A DNA stretch of 64,000 bases from Microvirga pudoricolor (GCF_016892705.1 NZ_JAFEMB010000002.1:248001-312000), one strand, 5' to 3'; counted from the first letter of the stretch, positions 53,327 to 62,185 are shown. Translations and numbers: made by a program. Notes: generated from the sequence alone by a model not told the origin.

Positions 53327-54594
53327 GCGGCGCTCGCTTGCGATTGCGGGGTTCCGGCGAGTTCGCCGTAAAGGGCGAGATGCCTTTCAGCCACCTCCTC
53401 GATCGATGGAGGCGGCTTGATACAGGAGACCAGACGGTCCCAGAGTCCGGGCGTGTCGGCCGCGACCCTCATCGTCCGGGCCAACGCCATCGGATCGTCG
53501 GGGCGGACGTGCAAGCCGTCGACCCCGTCGCGCACGGCTTCAGCCATCCCGCCGATCCCGCTGACGATCACGGGCCGGCGATGATGGAAGGCCTCCTGGA
53601 TGACAAGGGGCGCATTCTCCCACCAGATGGAGGGAACCACCACCCAATCCACCATGGTCATGAGGCTGGGAATATCGCGGGGTTTATAGGCGCCGAGGCG
53701 AACGACGTTCGGGGCGGTCTCCTGCGCCAGTGCGTCGATCTCGCTCAAGAAGCTCTCGGCCTGGAAGGGCGCGCCCCCATGAATGCGCAATTCGAAACCA
53801 TCCAGTTCCTCGGCGATGAGCCTCCGGCTCGCTTGAAGCAGCACGGACGCGCCCTTCCAGGGATTGAGATTGCCGAAATAGCCGAAAACCGCGCGGCGGC
53901 CGTCGTGGGACGTACGATGCGGCGCAACCTCTGCCTTGGGCCGGCCATTGGGCTGAACCTCGATCCTGGCGGGCGACAGCCCCCATTCGATGAAGCGCTG
54001 CCGGATGAAGGCGCTGGGTGCGATGAACCGGTCGACCTGGGCGAACAGAGTCTTGAGGTGGGTCTCCCGAAGCAGGAAGCGATCCGCCGACAACTCCGGA
54101 AAGCACGACTGGCACCGGTTGGGAGAGGACCTATCGCAGCGTTCGCGCCCTTTGGTGCGCATCATCAGCCCGTCATGCGCGCAGATGGCGTAGTAATCGT
54201 GGAGGGTCATGACGATCCGGGCATCCGGGAGGATGCGTCGTACGAGGGCGATGAACTCCGCTCCCATCAGCAGGACATGATGGATGTGGACGACCTCGGG
54301 CCGGAACTCTTCCAAGAGGCTGACCAGATGGGGCACGACACCGAAGGTGTCGATCTGGCTGAGATAGAAGGCGTCGAAATGCCCGCACCAGAGCACGACC
54401 TCGTCGGGCGCGTCTCCGACCGCCTGGAAACTCGTTCCGGGCCTCGGTTCGCGATGGACGCGGTTTGTGGCCGCGAGGAAGAGAGCGTCCGTGTCCGGCC
54501 GCGTCCGATAGACGCGGAAAAGATCGTGGGCGAAGATCTCGGTTCCGCCGGGATGCAGGTCGGGGTGGTTGTGGGCGACGACCAGGACCCGCAT
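53323..54594 (-). CDS. Glycosyltransferase family 4 protein (copy A)
   Basis: 423 residues. The GT-B fold is evident: N-terminal LVVAHNHPDLHPGGTEIFAHDLF and VVHIHHVLLMGAEFIALVRR; C-terminal VFGYFGNLNPWKGASVLLQAS, VVPSIWWENAPLVIQEAFHH and RPVIVSGIGGMAEAV. A cysteine-containing insert (CAHDGLMMRTKGRERC, CQSCFPELSADRFLLRE) is shared with the GT4 at 49003-50304. The two are diverged paralogues in the same operon and probably add successive sugars. It is one base from the methyltransferase gene upstream and overlaps the coiled-coil gene downstream. Confidence 0.88.
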   Translation of the reverse strand: MRVLVVAHNHPDLHPGGTEIFAHDLFRVYRTRPDTDALFLAATNRVHREPRPGTSFQAVGDAPDEVVLWCGHFDAFYLSQIDTFGVVPHLVSLLEEFRPEVVHIHHVLLMGAEFIALVRRILPDARIVMTLHDYYAICAHDGLMMRTKGRERCDRSSPNRCQSCFPELSADRFLLRETHLKTLFAQVDRFIAPSAFIRQRFIEWGLSPARIEVQPNGRPKAEVAPHRTSHDGRRAVFGYFGNLNPWKGASVLLQASRRLIAEELDGFELRIHGGAPFQAESFLSEIDALAQETAPNVVRLGAYKPRDIPSLMTMVDWVVVPSIWWENAPLVIQEAFHHRRPVIVSGIGGMAEAVRDGVDGLHVRPDDPMALARTMRVAADTPGLWDRLVSCIKPPPSIEEVAERHLALYGELAGTPQSQASAA

Positions 54595-54595
54595 G

Positions 54596-55432
54596 TCAAG
54601 CCGCTTTCCCAGGCCTGCCGGCGACGACGATGTCTTGGTAGTGAGTGCTCTCGGTTCCGCGCCAGTGGCCGAGCCCGATGCTCAGCGTCTCCAGGCCGGC
54701 CTTCTCGACGGCACCGTCCACGATCAGGGGATCGAAGCCGATCGCGCCCAGCGGAGCCGAGGGATCCCCGTACCAGGTTCCCTCGTCCTTGCCGGCCGTG
54801 AACTTCGGCCGCGCGCCGGCCCGCTCGAGATCCTCGGGCAAGACCAGGAAGGCCGTCATGAAAAGGCGCCCGCCGGGTGCCAGAAGTCGTGCGGCTTCCC
54901 GGGCGTATGCGTCGATCTCCTTCGGCGGAAGATGAGTCGCCACGGACACCATCGCGATGAAGTCGAAGCTGGCGTCGGCAAACGGCAGCACCACATCTTG
55001 GCCCGCAAGAGATCCGCCCGGATTATACAACTCGTGCGCCAAGTCGATCTGGCAGAAGCGGAAGTGAGGGTAGACGGGCGTGATGTTCTGCGTGCACCAC
55101 GTGATCCCCTCCTTGACGGGATCGACGCCCTCGTAGCGGCCGCTCATGGGATCGAGATACTGCGTGAGGGGAACGGCCATGCGGCCGATGCCGCAGCCGA
55201 TGTCGAGGACGCGGTCGGAAGGACGCAATCCACCGATCCTGACGAAGTGCCCCAGATACTCGGCCCCGATGGCGCGGTAGTCCCCGTCCCCGACGAAGAC
55301 GTTTTCCGGATCCGGCGCGGGCAGGAAGCGGTTGCCTTCGATGGATCGCATCAGCCAGGAGAGCCGCTGGTTCTCGTCCTGCGGCAACGAAGCCTCTTGG
55401 GATGCATTCTTGATGCCGGCCTGCGCGTTCAT
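54596..55432 (-). CDS. SAM-dependent methyltransferase
   Basis: 278 residues from the ATG at 55432, which overlaps the end of the GT2 gene by four bases. The class I Rossmann fold shows motif I VLDIGCGIGRMAVPL, an acidic motif II in RYEGVDPVKEG, and the later motifs FDFIAMVSVATHLPP and EAARLLAPGGRLFMTAFL. It probably methylates a sugar, often the non-reducing end that stops chain growth, in the glycan made by this operon. Methylation of a protein or small molecule cannot be excluded. Confidence 0.85.
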   Translation of the reverse strand: MNAQAGIKNASQEASLPQDENQRLSWLMRSIEGNRFLPAPDPENVFVGDGDYRAIGAEYLGHFVRIGGLRPSDRVLDIGCGIGRMAVPLTQYLDPMSGRYEGVDPVKEGITWCTQNITPVYPHFRFCQIDLAHELYNPGGSLAGQDVVLPFADASFDFIAMVSVATHLPPKEIDAYAREAARLLAPGGRLFMTAFLVLPEDLERAGARPKFTAGKDEGTWYGDPSAPLGAIGFDPLIVDGAVEKAGLETLSIGLGHWRGTESTHYQDIVVAGRPGKAA

Positions 55433-57669
55433 GCAGCTTTGCTCCTCGGCCGGCCCGCGCGGACCTGCCCTTTCATGATGTCGGTAATGAGCGTTCCCCA
55501 ACGGGCGCCATGGAGTGCGCAATTGTACTGCCAAGCGATGCCGCGCATGTAATCGGCGTTCTGGGCCATGGATTTGCGCTCGAGGTGGTAGAGTTCCACA
55601 TCCGGCACGTAGAGGATCCGGCGCTCCAGGCTGACGGCCTTCAGGCAAAGGTCGCTGTCTTCGTAGTCGCCGATGACGTAATCCTCGGTGAACCCATTCA
55701 CCCGCTCGAACAACGACCGCGGCATGACGAGGCATGCACCGGTCACGGCCGGCACAAGACGCTCCTGCGTCGCGGGGGCATAGTGGCGCGGCATTCCCTT
55801 GAAGTAGTGATGGTTCAGCCAGCGGCCCTGATGGTCACGCTCGAAGTACATGCCCGCGTGCTGCAACGACCCGTCCTCGAACAGCAGCTTCGGCCCGACG
55901 ATCCCGATCCGTCGGCGGGCGTCGAGCTTGGAGGCCAGTCCGTCGAGCCAGCCCGGGGCGGTCGGAATGATGTCCGAGTTGACGAGAGCCAGCACGTCGC
56001 CCTTCGCGAACGCCGCGCCCGTGTTGCAGGCATGGGCGTACCCTGCATTGCGGGCCATCACCACGAGTGTGACGGGCAATCCGTAGATGAGATGGAGGCC
56101 CCTCAGGATCTGCTCGACCTCGGTCGCCTGATCGGGAGAGTCGAGCACGTAGATCAATTCGGCCGAGCGCCGGAACGACGGGTCCGTGGCGAAGGATGCG
56201 ATCTGGAATCGCAGGAAGTCGAGAACCTTGTAGAGCGGAATGACCACGGACATCCTGGGCCGACTCGACGGTGTCCCGATCGCGATGAGCCGAGGGGCCG
56301 GCCGCTGGGCTCCGGCCCGGGCGTGCAGATTCGCCACCACGGGCGCGATGACGTCCGCAAGCAGCCTTTCGTCGACGAACTGGGGCGGAACCGCCCGGAG
56401 CGCCTGCGCGCGGGCCTCAACGGGGTCGGCTGGCTGACGCCTCGGCACGAGAGGGTGGTAGGCACCCGATTTCATGAGCAGCCGGAAGCGCGGTTGAAGC
56501 AGGGGCACGCCTGACGGCCGGTCCGCCGGAGACAGCGCCACGAAGCCGGAGGCGGCGAATGGCGGGCGGTCAGCCGCATGCACGGTCAAAGGGTAGCGAT
56601 GAAGAGCGGGCGTGAGTTCGCGCATCGCCCCATCCGCACCGGCGGCGGCCAATCCGGATGTCAGCTGGGAGGGGTCGTGCACCCACCCCGCCACCAATGT
56701 TCCGGCCTCTGTCGCGAGGGCGCATGTCACCTCGGCGGACAGGCCGGAAGCGCCTCCCGAGACACGTTGCGGGTCGAGGGGTGCCGAAATCTGGATTTCG
56801 ATGGCGGCCGAACGCCCGGCTTCGGACTGTGCGGCGATCTCGGCCAGGAGATGCTCACGCAAGCCCGGCGCGCCCTTGGCGTGCTCCCTCAGCCATTGGG
56901 CGAGCGGGTGAACGGCCGCCTGAGCCGGCTGCACCGCCCGGACGCGAAGCCCGCTTTGACCGGCGAAAGCGAGGAAAGCGTCCTTGCCCGTAGCCAAGGG
57001 GGAAGGCGCCAGGCAATGGAAGACGTCGGACGAGCCCTGCCGGCCCCGCATGCGATGGGGGCGCGAGCGGATGCGGGCCATGCCGCTGGACGACACCAGA
57101 TAGACTTGATCGTCCGCGGCGCCAGGTTTGTCCAGCACCGCCCGCAGCACGACCGCGTCTTCGGGCGCACGTGCAACGACCGACGCCATGGGGGTGTCCG
57201 ATGCGAGCGCCCGCAGCAGGGCGCGAACGGTCCGGTTGTAGACGGGATCGCGCTGGAGCTTGAAGAGATTGCTCCAAACGCCCACGAGGGCGGATAGCAG
57301 GGCTGCTTGCCCGGGAGCTGTCGTATCGCTCAGAAGCGAGAATGGAGAAGCAGCATCGAGGTCTCCGCTCGCGCGAAGATGGATGCCGCTGGTGAGGCCC
57401 TTCGGCCCCGTGGACAGGGTCAGGGACAGACCGGCAACGTGGCGGCGCAGAACCCAAACAAGTCGCGTTCCGCCATTGACGAGAGGAAGCTTGAGGGACG
57501 CTGTCGGCGCAACGGCCGTCCCGTTATCCGCCGCGAGCGAGGGTAAGAGCAAGCCGGGCATGGCGACATCCCAGACGACAAGAACCACGCCCTGGCCTAG
57601 GAGCGCGGCCCGTGGTCCATCCTGATGATCCACGTCGTGTTCGGTCTCGATTGCGTCAAGCAGCGCCAT
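55429..57669 (-). CDS. Large GT2 glycosyltransferase with unusual N-terminal region (copy A)
   Basis: 746 residues. Residues 1 to ~465 are an uncharacterised region resembling that of the protein at 50301-52565 (for example GTLVAGWVHDPSQL against MLVGGWMLDPGRL). A complete GT2 domain follows from about 472: PRMSVVIPLYKVLDFLRFQI, MARNAGYAHACNTGAAFAKGD, the donor-binding LVNSDIIPTAPGWLD, and GPKLLFEDGSLQHAGMYFERD. The end (VTGACLVMPRSLFERVNGF, DYEDSDLCLKA) is typical of rhamnosyl-type GT2 enzymes. It is the first glycan gene after the RTX gene, 60 bases away, with two competing stem-loops just before its start. Confidence 0.85.
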   Translation of the reverse strand: MALLDAIETEHDVDHQDGPRAALLGQGVVLVVWDVAMPGLLLPSLAADNGTAVAPTASLKLPLVNGGTRLVWVLRRHVAGLSLTLSTGPKGLTSGIHLRASGDLDAASPFSLLSDTTAPGQAALLSALVGVWSNLFKLQRDPVYNRTVRALLRALASDTPMASVVARAPEDAVVLRAVLDKPGAADDQVYLVSSSGMARIRSRPHRMRGRQGSSDVFHCLAPSPLATGKDAFLAFAGQSGLRVRAVQPAQAAVHPLAQWLREHAKGAPGLREHLLAEIAAQSEAGRSAAIEIQISAPLDPQRVSGGASGLSAEVTCALATEAGTLVAGWVHDPSQLTSGLAAAGADGAMRELTPALHRYPLTVHAADRPPFAASGFVALSPADRPSGVPLLQPRFRLLMKSGAYHPLVPRRQPADPVEARAQALRAVPPQFVDERLLADVIAPVVANLHARAGAQRPAPRLIAIGTPSSRPRMSVVIPLYKVLDFLRFQIASFATDPSFRRSAELIYVLDSPDQATEVEQILRGLHLIYGLPVTLVVMARNAGYAHACNTGAAFAKGDVLALVNSDIIPTAPGWLDGLASKLDARRRIGIVGPKLLFEDGSLQHAGMYFERDHQGRWLNHHYFKGMPRHYAPATQERLVPAVTGACLVMPRSLFERVNGFTEDYVIGDYEDSDLCLKAVSLERRILYVPDVELYHLERKSMAQNADYMRGIAWQYNCALHGARWGTLITDIMKGQVRAGRPRSKAA

Positions 57670-57680
57670 GCGATGCGTAA

Positions 57681-57720
57681 GCCCCGTTGGGACGGGGCCG
57701 TCGCGGAGAGCGACGGCCCC
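57681..57720 (-). promoter_or_regulatory. Two overlapping, mutually exclusive stem-loops between RTX and GT2 genes
   Basis: Stem A is a perfect 11-bp inverted repeat (GGGGCCGTCGC, 57694-57720, 5-base loop). Stem B is a perfect 7-bp repeat (GCCCCGT, 57681-57698, 4-base loop) ending 11 bases before the GT2 ATG. They share 57694-57698, so only one can form. No T-run follows, so translational or transcriptional attenuation of the glycan genes relative to RTX is more likely than simple termination. Confidence 0.6.
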
Positions 57721-57729
57721 GGATCATTG

Positions 57730-58470
57730 TCAATGGACGGTGAAGTAATCGCCCGGATTGGTCTGGACGTCGTCGGCGTCCACATTGACGAGCGTGATCG
57801 TGTCGCCGTTGCCCAGGTCCACGAGCGTATTGTCGCCCACTTGATGCAGGCGGCCCGCCAAATCGTCGGCCGACTGGATGTCCGTGCCGTTGATGCCCTT
57901 CGAGATCTGCAGGATATCCTCGCCGACCTTGAAGTCGAGAACGACATCGTTGCCGCCGCCGCCGGAGAACGCGAACACGTCCTTGCCAAGGCCACCCGAG
58001 AGGATGTCGTCCCCGGCACCACCCTGAAGGATGTCGTCGCCCGAGCCGCCGCGCAGGATGTCGTCGCCGGCACCGCCCTGAAGCAGGTCATCGCCGGACT
58101 CGCCATCGAGGATGTCGTTCCCGTCGCCGCCCTGGAGGATGTCGTTGCCGTTGCCGCCGCGCAGGTAGTCGTCGCCCGCGTTGCCCTGGAGTATGTCGGC
58201 GTCGTTGCCGCCGAAGATGATGTCGTCGCCGGCGCCGCCCTGAAGCAGGTCGGCTCCGGCGCCGCCGAAGAGAATGTCGTTGCCCGCGCCGCCGAAGAGC
58301 ACATCGTTCCCATCGCCGCCGAACAGAATGTCGTCGCCGGCTTCGCCGAAGATCGCGTCGTTGCCGCCGCCGCCGAACACAAAATCATCGCCGCCGTGGC
58401 CGAAGATGACGTCCGGGGAACGCGTGCCGAGCAGAACGTCGTCGTATGCGCCGCCCTCTAGAGTTGCCAT
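57730..58470 (-). CDS. RTX-type calcium-binding repeat protein
   Basis: 246 residues from an ATG with a strong AAGGAG site. Residues 5-166 are 18 consecutive nonapeptides of the GGxGxDxUx type (FGGDGNDVL, QGGAGDDIL and similar), which fold into a calcium-filled parallel beta-roll. Residues ~167-246 (DVVLDFKVGEDILQISKGINGTD, TLVDLGNGDTITLVNVDADDV) form the C-terminal cap and, by family knowledge, carry the uncleaved type I secretion signal. No enzymatic or adhesin domain is present, so it is a minimal RTX protein. The type I exporter genes lie immediately upstream behind a terminator, so export by them is expected, with folding outside in Ca2+. Confidence 0.92.
   Translation of the reverse strand: MATLEGGAYDDVLLGTRSPDVIFGHGGDDFVFGGGGNDAIFGEAGDDILFGGDGNDVLFGGAGNDILFGGAGADLLQGGAGDDIIFGGNDADILQGNAGDDYLRGGNGNDILQGGDGNDILDGESGDDLLQGGAGDDILRGGSGDDILQGGAGDDILSGGLGKDVFAFSGGGGNDVVLDFKVGEDILQISKGINGTDIQSADDLAGRLHQVGDNTLVDLGNGDTITLVNVDADDVQTNPGDYFTVH
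57973..58458 (-). repeat. RTX nonapeptide-coding repeat array (18 units)
   Basis: Eighteen 27-bp units without interruption encode the beta-roll. Glycine-aspartate-rich codons give a strongly biased, near-repetitive GC-rich DNA stretch that is prone to copy-number change. Confidence 0.9.
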
Positions 58471-58853
58471 ACCTGTCTCCTTGGAGTCTGGCCGTGCGGA
58501 ACCGATCCGCCGGTGTTTTGGTCTGACTGGTTGTACGGCCAGGCTGTGAGTAGATTTCAGTTCCGAGAGACCTGAATCAGTATTTAATGCCTACCGCAAC
58601 GCAACACTGCAGGAACATTTATAGGTTGTAAAGCGCAATCCATCAATAAAATCATCCTTAAGGATAGTTTTCTGAAGCAGTTGTACTTGGTACAATACGC
58701 TATATTTAAATTTATATTTTGTATCTATATTAATATGAAATTCGAAACATGTTTTATGTAGTATTTTTAGATCCTTCAAAATTAAAAAGGCCCCGGCAGC
58801 GGGGCTGTCGGGGCAAGGTGGGGGAACGATGAGCGGTTGCGCTCAGTGAGCCT
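58471..58853. other. AT-rich promoter region between RTX and secretion genes
   Basis: About 380 bases, with 58570-58780 far more AT-rich than the window. The reverse frame at 58591-58779 is Lys/Ile/Tyr-rich, has no ribosome site and is probably not a gene. The region contains the terminator of the exporter transcript and presumably the separate promoter of the RTX/glycan operon. Confidence 0.6.
58784..58815 (-). terminator. Rho-independent terminator of the type I exporter genes
   Basis: A 10-bp stem (CCCCGGCAGC with GCTGTCGGGG, one G-U pair) with a GGG loop. Read on the reverse strand it is followed by CCTTTTTAATTTT, starting about 40 bases past the HlyD-type stop. Confidence 0.87.
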
Positions 58854-60239
58854 TCACTCCTCGCGGAAGGATCGATTGAAGCTCTCGGTGATGGGCGACA
58901 GGAGGTAGTCGATCGCCCTGCGCGGTTTATTGATGATCAGAACCTCGGCTGACATCCCCGGATACAACCTGACGTCGGGATTGGCTGCCAGACTTTCGGG
59001 AGAGATCGATGCGCGGGCGATGTAGAATGCGGAATCGTTTCGCTCGTCGATCTGCTGATCGGCTGAGAGGTAGGTCACCTCGCCGGTCAGAGGATGCGTA
59101 CTGCGGTTATTGTAGGCCGTGAGGCGCACTTGGACCGGAGCACCGGTGCGCACCGAGTCGATGTCGCGCAAACCGACCTTCGCCTCCACGATCAACGGCT
59201 CATGCTCCGGCACGATGTCGAGGATCGCCTGCCCGGCCCCGATGACGCCGCCTGGAGTTCGGGTCCGGATGTCGGTGATGACGCCGTTCTGGGGCGAGAC
59301 CACGATCACGCGCTTGAGGACGTCGCCCGCGGCGCTGATCCTCTCCATGGTGTCTGCCAGCTCGAGCTGGCTTGTCTGAAGGTCGGACGCTACCTGCTGC
59401 TGGAAGTCGTTTCCGAGCGACAGAATTTCCAGCTCAGCCGCGCTCCTGGCTTGCTCTGCCTTGGCCTTGCGCCCGACGAGTTCGGCAGCCCGCCCGACCA
59501 GTTCGCTCTCCCGTGTCTGAAGCTCGGTGAGCCGGGGACGCGGCGCATAGCCTTTCTCGACAAGGCCGGAGACAGCGGAAATCTCGCGGGCCAGAAGATC
59601 GGCCTGTCGCGTATTGGCCTCCGTCTGTGCCTTGATGGCGGTCAACTCGGCGTTCTGCTGCTCGACGGTCTTCTGCTGGATCTCAACCCGCCGCCTGAAC
59701 ATCTCCCGCCTGGCCTGGAAGACATTCCGTTCAGCCGTGACCACCGCGGACGCGATCGGGCTCGGTGATTCATCGAGAGTTGCGGGGAAATCCAACTCCG
59801 TCAGGCCACCCTGCTCTGCGCGGAGCCGAACGAGCCGGGCTTCCAGTCCGAGTCGCCTGGCCCGTAATTGCTCCAGCTCCGATTTGGCCCGCGTTCCGTC
59901 CAGTTGAAGGAGCGGCTGACCAACCCGGACGACGTCACCCTCCTGAACCAGCAGCTTTTCGAGAATCCCGCCCTCGAGATGACTTACCGTCTTTCGCTTG
60001 GAATCGACGATGACCGTCGCGTTGGCGATGGCCGCGCTGTCGAGATGGGCCGCGAAGGCCCAGCCCGCCAGTCCGCCCACGCCGCCGATGATCGCCACGA
60101 GGCCGGCGATGACGGGCATGCGGAGCGAGGGGCCCTTCGGCTCCTCCGCCTCGAAGCGCTCGACCCAGTTCCGGTTGTCGTCCGGCCTTGACGGGATGAC
60201 GGACCGAGACGCCTGAGCCACGATCTCAGCTTTGGCCAT
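58854..60239 (-). CDS. Type I secretion periplasmic adaptor (HlyD/PrtE family)
   Basis: 461 residues. A short cytoplasmic N-terminus is followed by one transmembrane helix at about 42-64 (PVIAGLVAIIGGVGGLAGWAF). A lipoyl-like half-motif (TVSHLEGGILEKLLVQEGDVVRVGQPLLQLD) precedes a long alpha-hairpin/coiled coil at ~105-300. The second lipoyl half and beta-barrel follow (VVSPQNGVITDIRTRTPGGVIGAGQAILDIVP, EAKVGLRDIDSVRTGAPVQVRLTAYN). It bridges the inner-membrane ABC protein to a TolC-type outer-membrane channel, which is not encoded in the window. Its start overlaps the ABC gene by 14 bases. Confidence 0.93.
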   Translation of the reverse strand: MAKAEIVAQASRSVIPSRPDDNRNWVERFEAEEPKGPSLRMPVIAGLVAIIGGVGGLAGWAFAAHLDSAAIANATVIVDSKRKTVSHLEGGILEKLLVQEGDVVRVGQPLLQLDGTRAKSELEQLRARRLGLEARLVRLRAEQGGLTELDFPATLDESPSPIASAVVTAERNVFQARREMFRRRVEIQQKTVEQQNAELTAIKAQTEANTRQADLLAREISAVSGLVEKGYAPRPRLTELQTRESELVGRAAELVGRKAKAEQARSAAELEILSLGNDFQQQVASDLQTSQLELADTMERISAAGDVLKRVIVVSPQNGVITDIRTRTPGGVIGAGQAILDIVPEHEPLIVEAKVGLRDIDSVRTGAPVQVRLTAYNNRSTHPLTGEVTYLSADQQIDERNDSAFYIARASISPESLAANPDVRLYPGMSAEVLIINKPRRAIDYLLSPITESFNRSFREE

Positions 60240-61965
60240 GACGAACCTTTCTCCGGCTCGCGTCCGCTTCCGTCACCATCGCGCCTCCGTCCTTGCGATC
60301 GAGATTGATGACGTCGGCGCGTGGCCCGAACTGGCTGATGCGGCCGTCCTGAAGCACCAGGAGCTTGTCTGCGACTTGCATGATGGATGGGCGATGAGCG
60401 ATGAGGATGACGATCGTCCCATCGGCGCGCAGCGCATCGATGGCCCGGATCAGCGCGCGTTCTCCTTCGGTGTCGAGATTGGCGTTCGGCTCATCGAGCA
60501 CCACGAGACGGGGCTTGCCGTAGATCGCGCGCGCCAGGGCGAGACGCTGCCTTTGGCCTCCGGACAGCAGATAGCCGCTGTCCCCCATCCGCGTGTCGTA
60601 GCCCAGCGGCAGGCGCCCGATCATGTCGTGCACGTCCGCCTGCCGGGCCGCCTCGATGACCAGCCGGGGGTCGGCCTCTCGCATGCGGGCGATATTCTCC
60701 CGGATCGTTCCGTCCAGGAGCGAAATGGACTGGGGCAGGTAACCGATCATGTCGCCGAACGAGCCCCGCTCCCAGAGGAACACGTTGTGACCGTCGAGGT
60801 AGATGCCGCCCGCCGTCGGTTTGAGCACGCCCACCAGCAAGCGCGCGAGGGTCGACTTCCCCGCGGCCGAGGGGCCTACGACTCCCAGCACATCGCCTGG
60901 CGAGAGCGTGAAGGAAATTCCCTTGAGGATCGGTACATCCATTCCAGGCGCCGCATAGACCAACCGGTCGACCGTGAGGTCTCCGCTCGTGCGCGGAGTG
61001 GGCGTGGTGTCCCGTTTCGGAGTTTCGTTCTCCAGAAGGCTGCAAACCCTCTTCCAGGCAGCGTGGGCGAGCACCCATTGTCGCCAACCGTCCACCATCG
61101 AGTCGAACGGCAGCAGCAGCCGACCCATGATGATACTGGAGGCCACCATGGTGCCGGGGCTCACCTCCTGCCGGATCACCAGGACGGCCCCCACCGACAG
61201 CACCACAATCTGCATCATGTAACGGCACGTTCGTGTAATGGAGGACATCATCCGTCCACGGCGGGCCGCAATGTCCGTGAGATCCAGAGCGCGGATCTGT
61301 CCGCCGCGCCAACGGCGGGCCAGGGCGGGGAGCATGCCCATGGCCTCGATGGCTTCCGCATGCCGGAGCGTGGCGCTGACATCCGCGATGCCGCTGATCG
61401 ATGCCTCGCTGGCGGCCTTCAGCGTGTGGCGGGTTAGAAAATCCGAGCAGAGGCTGAGCACGAAGAGGATGACGGCCGAGGCCAGGGCAACCAGACCGTA
61501 AAGGGGGTGCAGGGCGAAGAGAACCGCCAGGAAGATCGGACACCAGATCGCCTCGAGCGGGACGCTGATGGAATTGCCGGTCAGGAAGCTGCGGATGTCG
61601 TTCAGATCCCGAACCGCCTGACCGGCCCGGGCGGCGCCCTGCTGAAGGGAGGCCGCGACCGCCGCCTGAAGAACGGGCAGGTTCAACTTGCGCAGGAGAA
61701 CGCTTCCCATCACCTGGAAAGTGAGCGCGCGGACATAATCCAGGATCCCGAAGAGAATGAGCCCAAGGCCGGCCACGACGATCAGCATGACGAGCGTATC
61801 GATGCTCTGGCTGTTCACCACCCGATCATGAACTTGCAGCATGAAGAGCGGAACGGTCAGCTGAAGAATATTGATCACCGCGCTGAGCAGCCCGGCATAG
61901 AGGAGGCCCAACCAGAAGGCCTTGCGGGCGTTCCGAATAATGTCTGCAGCTCGAACGGTGCTCAT
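60226..61965 (-). CDS. Type I secretion ABC transporter (PrtD/HlyB-like)
   Basis: 579 residues from the ATG at 61965; the longer frame to 62019 lacks a ribosome site. An N-terminal six-helix exporter domain (LGLLYAGLLSAVINILQLTVPLFMLQVHD, TLVMLIVVAGLGLILFGILDYVRAL) is fused to an ATPase with Walker A GPSAAGKST, signature LSGGQRQR, Walker B LVVLDEPNANLD and the switch histidine in LIAHRPS. There is no N-terminal C39 peptidase or peptidase-like domain, which places it in the PrtD/RsaD group that exports RTX proteases and S-layer-type proteins. It is the first gene of a two-gene transcript with the HlyD-type adaptor. Confidence 0.94.
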   Translation of the reverse strand: MSTVRAADIIRNARKAFWLGLLYAGLLSAVINILQLTVPLFMLQVHDRVVNSQSIDTLVMLIVVAGLGLILFGILDYVRALTFQVMGSVLLRKLNLPVLQAAVAASLQQGAARAGQAVRDLNDIRSFLTGNSISVPLEAIWCPIFLAVLFALHPLYGLVALASAVILFVLSLCSDFLTRHTLKAASEASISGIADVSATLRHAEAIEAMGMLPALARRWRGGQIRALDLTDIAARRGRMMSSITRTCRYMMQIVVLSVGAVLVIRQEVSPGTMVASSIIMGRLLLPFDSMVDGWRQWVLAHAAWKRVCSLLENETPKRDTTPTPRTSGDLTVDRLVYAAPGMDVPILKGISFTLSPGDVLGVVGPSAAGKSTLARLLVGVLKPTAGGIYLDGHNVFLWERGSFGDMIGYLPQSISLLDGTIRENIARMREADPRLVIEAARQADVHDMIGRLPLGYDTRMGDSGYLLSGGQRQRLALARAIYGKPRLVVLDEPNANLDTEGERALIRAIDALRADGTIVILIAHRPSIMQVADKLLVLQDGRISQFGPRADVINLDRKDGGAMVTEADASRRKVRHGQS

Positions 61966-62185
61966 TCGAGAAGCCCCTTTTTGAACAAAATGCAAGCATA
62001 GTCGGCAATCGAAAGGCAAATCGACCGCACTGAGGTAGGAATTTGTCCGGATCTATTTAGCGCTCGACAAATCACGTTACTAGCATATGTTAATTTTCTC
62101 GATTGTCACCCTAGAATAGATCAATGCGGTGATAATCAATAACAAAATATAGAAGACATTATCTTTGGGAAACGCCTCGGAAATA

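Noticed and set aside
57973..58458. CRISPR-like array
   Set aside because: The periodicity is 27 bp with no spacers and encodes RTX nonapeptides in frame.
57625..58461. Forward ORF of 278 residues opposite the RTX gene
   Set aside because: A repetitive Val/Ala frame produced by antisense reading of the nonapeptide repeats.
58591..58779. Reverse ORF of 62 residues in the AT-rich spacer
   Set aside because: Composition follows the AT-rich DNA, there is no ribosome site, and it lies between a terminator and the RTX gene, where a promoter is expected.
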